A stretch of 31,908 nt of DNA. It comes from Coriobacteriaceae bacterium. Its GTDB lineage: Bacteria > Actinomycetota > Coriobacteriia > Coriobacteriales > UMGS124. The position numbers and the translations under genes are program-made. A model generated the notes under the pieces. It ran no database searches, was not told where the DNA came from, and was given only the letters and a program-made list of their open reading frames with translations. Below, in pieces: positions 24,998 to 31,908 of the stretch (position 1 is the first letter of the stretch; every line of letters begins with the position of its first letter). The stretch spans positions 1 to 31,908 of the forward strand of contig JAHZHK010000024.1 in the NCBI GenBank assembly GCA_019420325.1, given 5' to 3'.

Positions 24998-26065
24998 ATG
25001 AAGCTCGGCGTCCTGCTTATGAACACCGGTACCGCAGACGAGCCCACCGTTGAGGCAATCGCGCGCTATCTGGGCGAGTTCCTCATGGACCCCGCTATCA
25101 TCAGCGCACCGTACTTCATTCGCAAGCCCCTCGTGCAGCACATCTGCAAGACACGCCCGCAGCACACGGTGGACAACTACCGCGAGTTCTGGACGCCGGA
25201 GGGCTCCCCCTTCATGATTGCGAGCAAGGCCCAGGCGACGCACCTGCAGGAGACCCTGCGCCTGCGCGGTGAAGTGGGCGCCCACGTGGTGCTCGCCATG
25301 CGCTACGGCAACCCGAGCATCGCTGCGGGGTTGGAGGAACTGCAGCAATCCGGATGCGACACCGTGGTGCTGCTCCCCTGCTACCCCATGCAGGTAAACG
25401 CCTGCGCGGGCACCTGCCTCAAGGAGGCGCGAACTCAGATTGCTAAGCTGGGCAAACGCGGCTGGAAGCCCCGCGTGGTGGACGTGCCGAGCTTCTACGA
25501 CCAGCCCGCATGGCGCGAGGCGCTCATCGAGGCCGTGCAGACGGCCTGGACCTACACGCCTGGTTCCAAGTTCCTCGTGAGCTGCCATTCCACGCTGCTG
25601 GCCGACATCGAGGCCGGCGACCCGTATCGCGACCAGGTAGAAGCCACGCGTGACTTCCTCGCTGAGGCGCTCGGCATTCCCGAGCAGGACGCCCTCACCT
25701 GCTATCAGTCGCGCTTCGACAACCGCAAGTGGCTCCAGCCCCTCACCGAGCCCACTGTGGTGGCCCTCGCCGAGCAGGGCGTGCGCGACATCTGTATCGT
25801 GTGCCCCATCTTCACCGCAGAGAACACCGAGACTGCCATCGAGGTGGACCGCGACCTGCGCGCAACGTTCATGGAGCACGCCGGCGAAGGCGCGCGCTTC
25901 ACCTACGTGCACGCGCTCAACGACGCCCCCGGCCTCATCGGCGCACTTGCCGACGCCGTGCAGGACGCACTTGCCGGTCAGGCCCCCAAGGTCATGACCA
26001 CCGGCCTAGGCGCCGACACGAACGTGCCCCGCCCCGTGTCGGGCCACTGTCCAGCACGCGAGTAG
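24998..26065 (+). CDS. hemH: Ferrochelatase (HemH/CpfC family)
   Basis: A 355-residue ferrochelatase, which inserts Fe2+ into a porphyrin (protoporphyrin IX or, in many Actinobacteria and Firmicutes, coproporphyrin III). Family marks are GVLLMNTGT at the N-terminus, AMRYGNPSI (100-108), FLVSCHSTL (192-200, His197 the metal-binding histidine), TCYQSRFDNRKWLQP (234-248) and FTAENTETAIEVD (272-284, matching the catalytic-Glu segment). The SFHG motif is altered to SCHS; the His is kept. ATG 24998 has AAGGGA about 10 bases upstream. It is monocistronic with a strong terminator at 26145. No other haem genes are in the window. The last 30 residues (from VMTTGLGADTN) are less conserved. Confidence 0.9.
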   Translation: MKLGVLLMNTGTADEPTVEAIARYLGEFLMDPAIISAPYFIRKPLVQHICKTRPQHTVDNYREFWTPEGSPFMIASKAQATHLQETLRLRGEVGAHVVLAMRYGNPSIAAGLEELQQSGCDTVVLLPCYPMQVNACAGTCLKEARTQIAKLGKRGWKPRVVDVPSFYDQPAWREALIEAVQTAWTYTPGSKFLVSCHSTLLADIEAGDPYRDQVEATRDFLAEALGIPEQDALTCYQSRFDNRKWLQPLTEPTVVALAEQGVRDICIVCPIFTAENTETAIEVDRDLRATFMEHAGEGARFTYVHALNDAPGLIGALADAVQDALAGQAPKVMTTGLGADTNVPRPVSGHCPARE

Positions 26066-26144
26066 GAGCTGGGGGCGCAGGCGCAAAAGGTCAATCCCGC
26101 CCAGAAGCCGCCAGGCCCGTCGGCTCAATATATCGCCGGACAAT

Positions 26145-26185
26145 AAAGCCTGCCTGCCCCTGCGATTTGGGGCAGGCAGGCTTTT
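26145..26185 (+). terminator. Terminator after hemH
   Basis: A perfect 16-bp stem (26145-26160 with 26169-26184) has the loop TGCGATTT and runs into TTTTA. On the minus strand it also ends in TTTATTG, so it may serve both directions. Confidence 0.88.
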
Positions 26186-26239
26186 ACTATTGCTGCATGC
26201 TTCACATGATAGCCGCGGACACGCAGGTAAAAATATCGT

Positions 26240-26434
26240 CTACCGCTCCCCCAGCAACCAGTCCATAAGGTTCTGGATGCGAACGCCGCTCGGCGTCGTG
26301 CCGAGTTTCCACCTGTCGGCAACCATCACGATTTTGGGGAAGGAATCGCGGATTGCCTCCAGCGGGGCGACCTCGCGATTGAACGTCGCGCCGTCAAGCA
26401 CGGACTGGCACACCTGAATATGGATCACCAGAAC
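26240..26434 (-). pseudogene. C-terminal remnant of an AAA ATPase (DUF4143-type)
   Basis: The last 64 codons read VLVIHIQVCQSVLDGATFNR, then EVAPLEAIRDSFPKIVMVAD, then NLMDWLLGER. This is the typical C-terminal end of archaeal-type ATPases with a DUF4143 domain (REFxPLxAIxDxxPKxVxxxD, then NxxDFLLGE). The Walker motifs and the rest are missing. Immediately upstream lie three copies of a TTCGAT-containing motif (26432-26537) that look like the promoter region of such a gene. The simplest reading is an internal deletion that joined promoter to tail. An open frame continues to an ATG at 26572, but that part reads through the repeats. Confidence 0.6.
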
Positions 26435-26537
26435 TTTCGATGAATCGAATGTTTTGTCCAAAATAGCAGAAAACTTTCGATGAATCGAACGATTTAGGGA
26501 TTCCAGTCCTTGGTTTTCAGGTGTATCGAACGTTTTA
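26432..26537 (-). repeat. Three copies of a TTCGATnnATCGAA-type motif
   Basis: AACTTTCGATGAATCGAA occurs identically at 26432-26449 and 26472-26489, 40 bases apart. A related half-copy (TATCGAACGTTTTAG) starts at 26524, about 42 bases further on. Each full copy contains the inverted repeat TTCGAT-GA-ATCGAA. The even spacing of four helical turns suggests operators bound on one face. They sit directly before the ATPase remnant. Confidence 0.75.
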
Positions 26538-26590
26538 GCTCTTAGGAAGCAGCGGCCCCGTGGTCGGCGCATGGCCGCCGTCTATGCAAA

Positions 26591-26630
26591 CGGCCGGCCG
26601 CCCCACACGGAAGGCAGGGACGGCCGGCCG
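26591..26630 (-). terminator. Possible terminator of the blaI-blaR1 operon
   Basis: CGGCCGGCCG occurs at 26591-26600 and 26621-26630; the sequence is its own reverse complement, so the copies can pair. Three more pairs (CCC with GGG) follow inside after one mismatch. On the minus strand it is followed by TTTGCAT, a weak T tract. It lies about 28 bases after the blaR1 stop. Confidence 0.55.
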
Positions 26631-26657
26631 CTCATTACGCTCGAAATCCTAAGACAC

Positions 26658-28487
26658 CTACTCCTCAGACAGGCTGAAGCCCAGGTCGCCCTCAAACTCC
26701 TTCAAACCGACGAGGGCGCCGGCCTTGTCGTAGACGGCGCGCAACTTCAAGCCGTCGTCGGTGCCATCGGAGTAGACGGCAGCATCGCTCAGGACGTCTT
26801 CGGTCTCACTCGAGCTCACGAACACGCTCACGTGCTGGGGACGGGCACCACTGTCAGCGGGGTCCGTATACGTGAACGTGCCGGACTTTGCGTCAAAGGA
26901 CAGGCCGTATTGGGCATAGGGAGCAAAGAGCTCCTCGAGAGAGACGTCGTCCGCGGCAACACCCGAATCGGAAGTCCGTGTCGCGACGCCGATCGACCCG
27001 GCGCCGTCCACCTCAACCGCCACGGCGTCGTCGGTTGCTGAGCTCGACCCGAAAGCCTGCGCCGTGTCGGAAAGCCCGTCGGTGTCGCTCGCTTCAACAG
27101 CGGTGGCATCGGTGCTCGTCGCTACGGCATCGCCGCTCGCTTCAGCAGCGGTGGCATCGGTGTTTGTCGCTACGGCATCGGTAATCGTGAGGCTCTTGAT
27201 GGCGAGGTCACCGAACGTGGCACTGCTGCCGGGTACTGCAGCTGCCGTAACGTCAGAGACGTTCTTACCGGAAGCATCCGACGAATAGACGCGCGCACCG
27301 CCCTCAGCCGCCTGCTCAAACACCAACCTATCAAAAGCAGCCGTCACATCCCCCTCCGAGGTCTCCTTGACAGAGTCGGCGTCGTATGTGAAGTGCCACA
27401 CCTGCCCACCAGAAGGCAGGCCCCAATACGTCGTGCTCGCAAATGCCGCAGGCACCCCCACGACCAACAAAGACGACGCAAGCAAAGCCGCACAGGTCGT
27501 TTTCTTGATATGCATGATTGCCACCACTCTCTCTTCCATAGCGGTCCTGTTGAACGCGTTGCACACCCCGAGGGGCGCAAGGCCGCTCTTCATCTCTTCC
27601 ATGTCTATCAACGTCCGGGCATATTCCGCCCGAACCTGCCCCAACGGGCCTCTCGCCAATGAGCGCACGGCCGCTTCGTCGCACGCGAGCTCGATGTCGC
27701 GTGCAGCCAGCACCCACATGACCCAAGCCAGCGGGTTGAACCAATGCAGGGACACCGCCGCTGCCAGCACGCACTTGAGTGCCACGTCGCACCGACGCAC
27801 ATGGCACAGCTCATGGGCGAGCACAAAGCGCATCCGCTCGCCCGCCCAGCCCCGGGCGTCGGGGCAAGTCTTCGGCACGATCACCACGGGGCGCACCACC
27901 CCGAACGTGAGGGGCGTACCCACCAGCTCGGACTGGCGCAGATCGACGCGGCGTCTGACGCCGACTTGGTTGCGAAGGCCGGCGAAGGCGTCGAGCGCAT
28001 CATCGTCGCGCACGGGCAGTGACTCGGCGAGGCGCTTCCTGAAACGAGCGTGCGCCACGAGGAACGCCCCGGCAGCCACAATCGTGCCTGCGCCCCACAC
28101 TACATGCATGGGGTTCGCAAGGCCCTCGCCTCCACTTGGCGTGTCCCGCACGGTCTCCAAGCCGGCGACGGCTGCCGTACCACCGCCCTCTTCTTGACCC
28201 GCCGTGCCTTGCGATGATTCCGGAGTTGCCGTACTACCGGTATCTGCCTGCTCAAACAGAAGCTCGACCTTCTCAGCCACCGCTTGGGCCGGCATGGAGA
28301 GCAACGAGTATGCGTTGACGGGCGCAGGGATAGCCAAGGGCATGAGCAGGCGCAGGGCGACGAGCGCCCATAGAATCACGAACGTCTGCTTCGGCAGGCG
28401 CTTAAGCAGCAGCGCCCGTGCGAGGACCACCGCCATCACCATGCCGGAGCCGGTCAGGCTCATCGTAACCAGGTCGACCGTCTGCAT
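26658..28487 (-). CDS. BlaR1/MecR1-type M56 membrane metalloprotease with unusual C-terminal sensor region
   Basis: A 609-residue protein. N-terminal membrane helices lie at about 8-28 and 35-52, and further ones at about 128-146 and 236-260. The M56 zinc site is HELCH (225-229), with Glu267 in IELACDEAA as likely third ligand. Near 330-350 a further hydrophobic segment (CAALLASSLLVVGVPAAFAS) leads to an extracellular region. That region is not a penicillin-binding domain; it is acidic and Ser/Thr/Ala-rich, with a 16-residue repeat (DAVATNTDATAAEASG then DAVATSTDATAVEASD). BlaR1 proteins sense an outside signal and trigger cleavage of BlaI. ATG 28487 has AAGGGG upstream, and blaI ends 26 bases before it. 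No beta-lactamase is near, so the signal is unknown. Confidence 0.85.
   Translation of the reverse strand: MQTVDLVTMSLTGSGMVMAVVLARALLLKRLPKQTFVILWALVALRLLMPLAIPAPVNAYSLLSMPAQAVAEKVELLFEQADTGSTATPESSQGTAGQEEGGGTAAVAGLETVRDTPSGGEGLANPMHVVWGAGTIVAAGAFLVAHARFRKRLAESLPVRDDDALDAFAGLRNQVGVRRRVDLRQSELVGTPLTFGVVRPVVIVPKTCPDARGWAGERMRFVLAHELCHVRRCDVALKCVLAAAVSLHWFNPLAWVMWVLAARDIELACDEAAVRSLARGPLGQVRAEYARTLIDMEEMKSGLAPLGVCNAFNRTAMEERVVAIMHIKKTTCAALLASSLLVVGVPAAFASTTYWGLPSGGQVWHFTYDADSVKETSEGDVTAAFDRLVFEQAAEGGARVYSSDASGKNVSDVTAAAVPGSSATFGDLAIKSLTITDAVATNTDATAAEASGDAVATSTDATAVEASDTDGLSDTAQAFGSSSATDDAVAVEVDGAGSIGVATRTSDSGVAADDVSLEELFAPYAQYGLSFDAKSGTFTYTDPADSGARPQHVSVFVSSSETEDVLSDAAVYSDGTDDGLKLRAVYDKAGALVGLKEFEGDLGFSLSEE
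27087..27182. repeat. 48-bp tandem repeat inside the BlaR1-like gene
   Basis: Two head-to-tail 48-base units (27087-27134 and 27135-27182) differ at only a few positions and encode the two 16-residue repeats in the sensor region. Because the unit is a multiple of three, copy number can change without a frameshift. Confidence 0.85.
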
Positions 28488-28513
28488 GTCCGCCCCTTCC
28501 GACCCGCGCGTTA

Positions 28514-28873
28514 TTACTCGAGCTCGTCGACGATGCGTCTGAGCTTGTCAATCTCGTCACGCGACAGTTTCTTGCTGCTGAGCAGTGCTGCGACAAGGTT
28601 GCCGGCGGAACCATCAAACACCTTGTCAATCAGCTCGTCAGCAGCGTCTTGCTGCACCTCCTCCTTGGAGACGAGGGCGCTGCACATGAAATGGGGTTCG
28701 GTCCGCTCTATGGCGCCCTTCTCAATGCAGCGCTTGATGATTGTGCGCGTGGTGTTCACGTTCCATCCGACCTCGTCGCGCAGGACCTCCGCAACGTGCT
28801 TGGCACTGGAGGGCCCCTCGCGCCACAACACGTCCATGACCTTGAGCTCCGAGTCGAACAGCTTTATCTCCAC
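28514..28873 (-). CDS. BlaI/MecI-family transcriptional repressor
   Basis: A 119-residue winged-helix repressor starting MEIKLFDSELKVMDVLWREG. The recognition helix region is SSAKHVAEVLRDEVGWNVNT followed by TTRTIIKRCIEKGAI, typical of BlaI. The C-terminal helices that form the dimer are present (DAADELIDKVFDGSAGNLVA). GTG 28873 is chosen because AGGGGAG lies 6-7 bases upstream; a TTG at 28891 is also in frame. It should repress its own operon from the palindrome overlapping the promoter at 28935, with release by cleavage through the BlaR1-like partner. Confidence 0.93.
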   Translation of the reverse strand: MEIKLFDSELKVMDVLWREGPSSAKHVAEVLRDEVGWNVNTTRTIIKRCIEKGAIERTEPHFMCSALVSKEEVQQDAADELIDKVFDGSAGNLVAALLSSKKLSRDEIDKLRRIVDELE

Positions 28874-28907
28874 GGCGCGCTCCCCTATCAAAAGAATCGG
28901 TTTCCGA

Positions 28908-28923
28908 TAAGACTGCGGTAGTA
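28908..28923 (-). promoter_or_regulatory. Second, imperfect BlaI operator
   Basis: TACTACCGCAGTCTTA on the minus strand keeps the left half TACTAC and the CAGT of the perfect operator, about 28 bases downstream. Bla/Mec operons often have two sites. The right half is degenerate. Confidence 0.5.
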
Positions 28924-28934
28924 CGGCAACACAG

Positions 28935-28963
28935 ATACTACTGCAGTAGTATTCTCAAGTCAA
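28935..28963 (-). promoter_or_regulatory. blaI promoter with overlapping BlaI operator
   Basis: On the minus strand TTGACT (28963-28958), a 17-base spacer and TAGTAT (28940-28935) form a good promoter. The 18-bp perfect palindrome ATACTACTGCAGTAGTAT (28935-28952) covers the -10 box and most of the spacer. It matches the dyad layout of Bla/Mec operators (TACTAC...GTAGTA). Binding would block polymerase directly. Confidence 0.85.
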
Positions 28964-28991
28964 GGCACGACCACCGCAGGCCACAGCACCG

Positions 28992-29162
28992 CTCGAACGG
29001 TTTCCCCAACGCGGTTCGCGCGACCTGTCGCAGTCCGTCCTCTCGCGTTTCGGCCACACCCGCAAAATCGTTGTCTCGCCTTTCGACATCATATATACCT
29101 ATGATGCCGAAAGCGACACCGCCGTCGTCCAGGGCATCGTCCATCAGCGGGGCGCGTTTTAG
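28992..29162 (+). pseudogene. Possible relic of a RelE/ParE-type toxin
   Basis: A stretch open from 28950 to the TAG at 29160-29162 has no start codon. Its end reads RKIVVSPFDIIYTYDAESDT then AVVQGIVHQRGAF, which resembles the last strands of RelE/ParE toxins (I/V-V-x-x-Y-x-I-x-Y then VxVxxVxHxRR). The expected N-terminal helices and an antitoxin gene are missing. It ends 2 bases from the end of the HD-domain gene on the other strand. The family call rests on a short C-terminal pattern only. Confidence 0.35.
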
Positions 29163-29164
29163 AC

Positions 29165-30022
29165 CTAGCGGGCAGCGCAACTGCCCTCGGGCGCCGCGGC
29201 TGCCAGACGCTCTCCCAGCCACCCCCGCAGGTGCTCGGCCATGCGGGAGACTTCGGCGGCGGTGGCGGGGTTGGTGAACGGCAGGCCCAGGAGCTTCCAC
29301 ACGTAGCCTTGCTCGCAGGCAACGCGCAGGCCATAAGGGTGCACGACCTCAAAGAGCAGGCAGGGATAGCTCACCACGATGTCGGTTGGCGTGGAGCGTT
29401 CGGCGCGTTTGACGGTGCGGTGGCTGTAGAAGGCGTCGCGCACGGCAGGCGAAATGTCCCCGGCAAGAATCTTGGGCAAGGGGACGTCGAGCACCTGGGA
29501 GATGTCGGCCTCCCCCACCGCCTTCAGGATGTCCACCTTGTCGGCATCGCGCAAAATGTCGCAGAACATGCGCGTGCGCACGTCGAGCCCCTCGGGCAGG
29601 CGATAGTCGCTGTGGGTGCCCACGACCATGGCGATGAACTGAGAGAAAGCTGCGGCACCCCCAGCCAGCTCCGACCCTCCGGCACTCTGCCCGGCCCCCT
29701 CTTCTCTATCCACAAAATCCCACAGATGCCCCTCGTCAAGCAGCACGTGCACGCCCAGAGCAGCATGGCTTTCTGAGCGCGCATCACTGAAGGTGCCATA
29801 GCGTCGCACCTGCTCAAAGCGGCCAATGTCGTGCAACAAGCCACATAGCCACGCAAGGTCAACGTCTTCGGTAGCCAGCCTCTCGTCAGCCGCAATCCCC
29901 TCAGCCAGTTCCGCCACGCGATACGTGTGCTCCACCTTGAGCGCAATCTTGGGGTCGGCCGGGTCATACGCAGCCACATATCCCTCGAACGCCCTCAAAC
30001 ACTTTGCGCGGTTGATCTTCAT
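29165..30022 (-). CDS. HD-domain metal-dependent phosphohydrolase
   Basis: A 285-residue cytosolic protein with the HD superfamily metal site. His32 lies in KVEHTYRVAE, His64-Asp65 in GLLHDIGRFEQ, a further His in RSESHAALGVHVL (about 86), and an Asp in DILRDADKVDILK. HD proteins hydrolyse phosphate mono- or diesters such as nucleotides or (p)ppGpp; the substrate is not clear here. The C-terminal part, from about residue 200 (KRAERSTPTDIVVSYPCLLF), is probably helical. ATG 30022 is chosen for GGAGG 8 bases upstream; the frame stays open to 30058. It is monocistronic, 343 bases from sufU. Confidence 0.88.
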   Translation of the reverse strand: MKINRAKCLRAFEGYVAAYDPADPKIALKVEHTYRVAELAEGIAADERLATEDVDLAWLCGLLHDIGRFEQVRRYGTFSDARSESHAALGVHVLLDEGHLWDFVDREEGAGQSAGGSELAGGAAAFSQFIAMVVGTHSDYRLPEGLDVRTRMFCDILRDADKVDILKAVGEADISQVLDVPLPKILAGDISPAVRDAFYSHRTVKRAERSTPTDIVVSYPCLLFEVVHPYGLRVACEQGYVWKLLGLPFTNPATAAEVSRMAEHLRGWLGERLAAAAPEGSCAAR

Positions 30023-30365
30023 CAGCTCACCCTCCATAGATTCGCATCTTTCACGCACAAGGATGCCGCTTTCCGCACAACCGATACGACCCCGCGAGCA
30101 ACAGGTTGAGAAATATCACGTTTCCAACCCCATCTCCCCGTCAAAACGTTAAATATTTCAACCCATCCCTCGCCACCCACCCCCGGCAGCCCACCGTACA
30201 CAAACGTGCCCACCGTGCGCACTTTGCACGGCGGGCACAACCTACTTACAGACCTCTTTACGCCCCATATCGAGCCCCCGCAAGAAACCGTGCTCCGCAG
30301 GTTAAGGCCTGGGCGCAGTTCCGCAGCGGCGCCATGCGCCGCGAGGACTGTTTGAGCACCAGGCC
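30023..30365. other. Intergenic region between the HD gene and sufU
   Basis: No gene is supported. It should hold the minus-strand promoter of the HD gene; a weak candidate is TTGTGC, 16 bases, TATGGA close to the start codon. Its right end is occupied by the 18-bp inverted repeat at 30295-30376. Confidence 0.5.
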
Positions 30366-30376
30366 TTAACCTGCGG
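30295..30376 (-). terminator. Nested 18-bp inverted repeat at the sufU stop codon (likely terminator or structured end)
   Basis: CCGCAGGTTAAGGCCTGG (30295-30312) and its exact reverse complement (30359-30376) enclose 46 bases, which hold a second perfect hairpin GCGGCGC-CAT-GCGCCGC (30326-30342). The right arm contains the sufU stop codon. On the minus strand the structure is followed by a loose GGTTTCTTGC, a poor T tract. Confidence 0.65.
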
Positions 30377-30821
30377 CCTGCGTGCCCTTGCGCTCGTCCA
30401 GCATCTCCCCCAGCGTCCTCCACGCGAGCTCCGCGCACTTCACGCGCGCCGGCATTCTCGCCACGCTCTGCAAGCAAGCCGCCTCGCCCAGCTCCTCGAG
30501 CACCTCGGGGTCCTTCTCCTCACCGCGGGCCATACGCTTGAAAAGCTCACACAAATCGCGTGCCTCATTGGTGTCCATGCCCGTGATGAGGTCGCTCATC
30601 ATGTCAGCCGAAGCCTGCGAGACGGCGCATCCGATGCCCTGCCAGGCCGCCTCCTCGATGACGCCCTTGTCGTTGATGCGCAGCGACAGCGTGAGGTCAT
30701 CGCCGCAGGAAGGGTTCACGCCCTCGTGCGTGCAGGTGGCGCACTCCATCTCGTACTTGTAATCGGGCTCGGAGCTGTGCTCCATGAGCGCCGGCGTGTA
30801 CAGCGGGTTAATTGGTGCCAT
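30366..30821 (-). CDS. sufU: SufU-type iron-sulfur assembly protein
   Basis: A 151-residue member of the IscU/SufU family. The zinc/active-site residues are C39 with D41 (NPSCGDD), C65 (GCAVSQASA) and C129 (RVKCAELAW), and the spacing between C65 and C129 fits the longer SufU type. In Gram-positive bacteria SufU accepts sulfur from SufS by zinc-ligand exchange. Near residue 27 an extra CATC motif sits in a short insert that ordinary SufU lacks. The ATG at 30821 overlaps the end of sufS by 14 bases, so translation is coupled. The gene ends inside the inverted repeat at 30295-30376. Confidence 0.92.
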   Translation of the reverse strand: MAPINPLYTPALMEHSSEPDYKYEMECATCTHEGVNPSCGDDLTLSLRINDKGVIEEAAWQGIGCAVSQASADMMSDLITGMDTNEARDLCELFKRMARGEEKDPEVLEELGEAACLQSVARMPARVKCAELAWRTLGEMLDERKGTQAAG

Positions 30822-31908
30822 GGAACATCCCCCAGACTCCTTCGAGGCCCTCTACCAGGCGGTCGATGTCGTTCTTGTCATTATAGACGCCGATGGAGGC
30901 GCGGCACGACGAGCCCATGCCGCCCAACCAGGTAAGCAGGGGCTGCGCGCAGTGGTGCCCCGCTCGGATGGCCACATTGTAGCCGTCGAGCAGGCTCGAA
31001 ACGTCGTGCGGGTGGATGCCCGCCACATTGAACGAAAACGCACCGTGGTGGCGTGCCGGGTCGTGGCTACCCATGAACTCGATATAGGGCAGCTCCTCCA
31101 TGCGCGTCACGAGGTAGCGCATGAGTGCGTGCTCGCGGGCCACAAGGTTGTCCATGCCGATGGACTCCACATAGGTGAGCGCCGCGTCAAGCGCATAGGC
31201 GCCGGCCGCGTCCTGCGTGCCTGCCTCGAACTTCTCAGGGATGGGCGCCCAAGCGGCCTCGGTCTCGCTTACCCAGTCGATCATCTCGCCGCCCAACAGC
31301 ATCGGCGGCATGGCCTCGAGGATCTCGCGCTTGCCCCACAGCACACCGATGCCCATGGGGCCCATGATCTTGTGAGCCGAGAAGGCGTACATGTCGGCAC
31401 CAAGGTCGAGCACGTCCACCGCCATGTGCGGCACGGCCTGCGCGCCGTCCACCACCACGTAGGCGCCCATCTCGTGGGCACGCTTGGCGATGGCGCGCAC
31501 GGGGTTCTCAACGCCCAGCACATTGGAGACCTGGCCGATGGAGACGATGCGGGTCTTGGGGCCGATCTTGGCCTCGATCTCCTCGTCGGAGATGGCGTAG
31601 TCGCCGCCCTTCTCGGGGCGCAGGTACACGAGCGTGGCACCCGTGGCGCGGCAAAGCTGCTGCCAGGGAATGAGGTTGGAGTGGTGCTCCATGATGGAGA
31701 TGACCACCTCGTCGCCGGGCTTGAGGTCGCAAATGCCGGCGAGTCCCTTCGCGGCGAGGTTGAGCGCCTCGGATGCATTGCGCACAAACACCACTTCGTC
31801 GGACTCGGGTGCCCCGATGAAGCGGGCCACATGGGCACGCGCGCGGGCAATCGCCTCGGTCGCCTCGATGGAGAGGCGGTAGAGACCCCTCAGGGGGTTG
31901 GCGTTCAT
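30808..31908 (-). CDS. sufS: Cysteine desulfurase SufS (5' end beyond the window)
   Basis: At least 366 residues of a group II cysteine desulfurase, which takes sulfur from cysteine as an enzyme persulfide for Fe-S cluster assembly. Visible marks are RNASEALNLAAKG, the cofactor histidine in EHHSNLIPW, DGAQAVPH, the PLP lysine in SAHKIMGPMGIGVLWG, and the active cysteine in RAGHHCAQPLL. SufS proteins normally have about 40 further residues (with a YLDNAATTQ-type start), and the visible first codon MNANPLRG matches an internal position. The true start therefore lies to the right of 31908. sufU follows with overlap; sufBCD would be expected upstream, outside the window. Confidence 0.95.
   Translation of the reverse strand: MNANPLRGLYRLSIEATEAIARARAHVARFIGAPESDEVVFVRNASEALNLAAKGLAGICDLKPGDEVVISIMEHHSNLIPWQQLCRATGATLVYLRPEKGGDYAISDEEIEAKIGPKTRIVSIGQVSNVLGVENPVRAIAKRAHEMGAYVVVDGAQAVPHMAVDVLDLGADMYAFSAHKIMGPMGIGVLWGKREILEAMPPMLLGGEMIDWVSETEAAWAPIPEKFEAGTQDAAGAYALDAALTYVESIGMDNLVAREHALMRYLVTRMEELPYIEFMGSHDPARHHGAFSFNVAGIHPHDVSSLLDGYNVAIRAGHHCAQPLLTWLGGMGSSCRASIGVYNDKNDIDRLVEGLEGVWGMFHGTN

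Overview
The window reads as chromosomal DNA of a high-GC anaerobe of class Coriobacteriia, most likely Eggerthellaceae. This is inference from gene content: a large Tat-exported molybdopterin oxidoreductase whose first cluster motif looks typical of that family, two LuxR regulators with multi-spanning membrane N-termini, a TorD-type chaperone, SufS/SufU, and GC-biased codon use that leaves long antisense shadow frames. No 16S or other phylogenetic marker is present.

Layout: groEL start and groES (1-477, minus); a phosphohexomutase (803-2527, plus); a ferric-reductase-like membrane protein (2684-3388, minus). Next is a tight six-gene minus-strand operon (11139 down to 3605): an unknown acidic/winged-helix-like protein, a TorD chaperone, a four-cluster polyferredoxin, a UvrD-like P-loop ATPase with degenerate helicase motifs, an unknown linker-rich protein, and a second degenerate UvrD-like ATPase. 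Upstream of it, behind its own terminator, is a two-gene minus-strand operon encoding a Tat-exported molybdoenzyme (12607-15999) and its four-cluster ferredoxin subunit (11867-12604). A membrane-anchored LuxR regulator (16449-18032) is divergent from it. This resembles the inducible molybdoenzyme loci of Eggerthella, such as the catechol dehydroxylase type. The coupling of TorD and ferredoxin to two helicase-like ATPases is the most unusual system here.

A visibly AT-richer block follows (18294-21159): a second LuxR regulator and two paralogous exported proteins of unknown function. Then come structured extragenic repeats (21314-21534), aminotransferase and queD, SPFH protein and NfeD, ferrochelatase (plus), a remnant of an AAA ATPase with its repeated promoter motif, a BlaI/BlaR1-type repressor and sensor-protease pair with a clear operator, a relic of a RelE/ParE-like toxin, an HD-domain hydrolase, and sufU/sufS (sufS runs off the window end).

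Working model: the LuxR regulator senses a small molecule and switches on the molybdoenzyme operon. TorD would guard cofactor loading before Tat export. The polyferredoxin may feed electrons or take part in maturation. The two ATPases have no known role in this setting. All function calls come from motif reading by eye; none was checked by database search.
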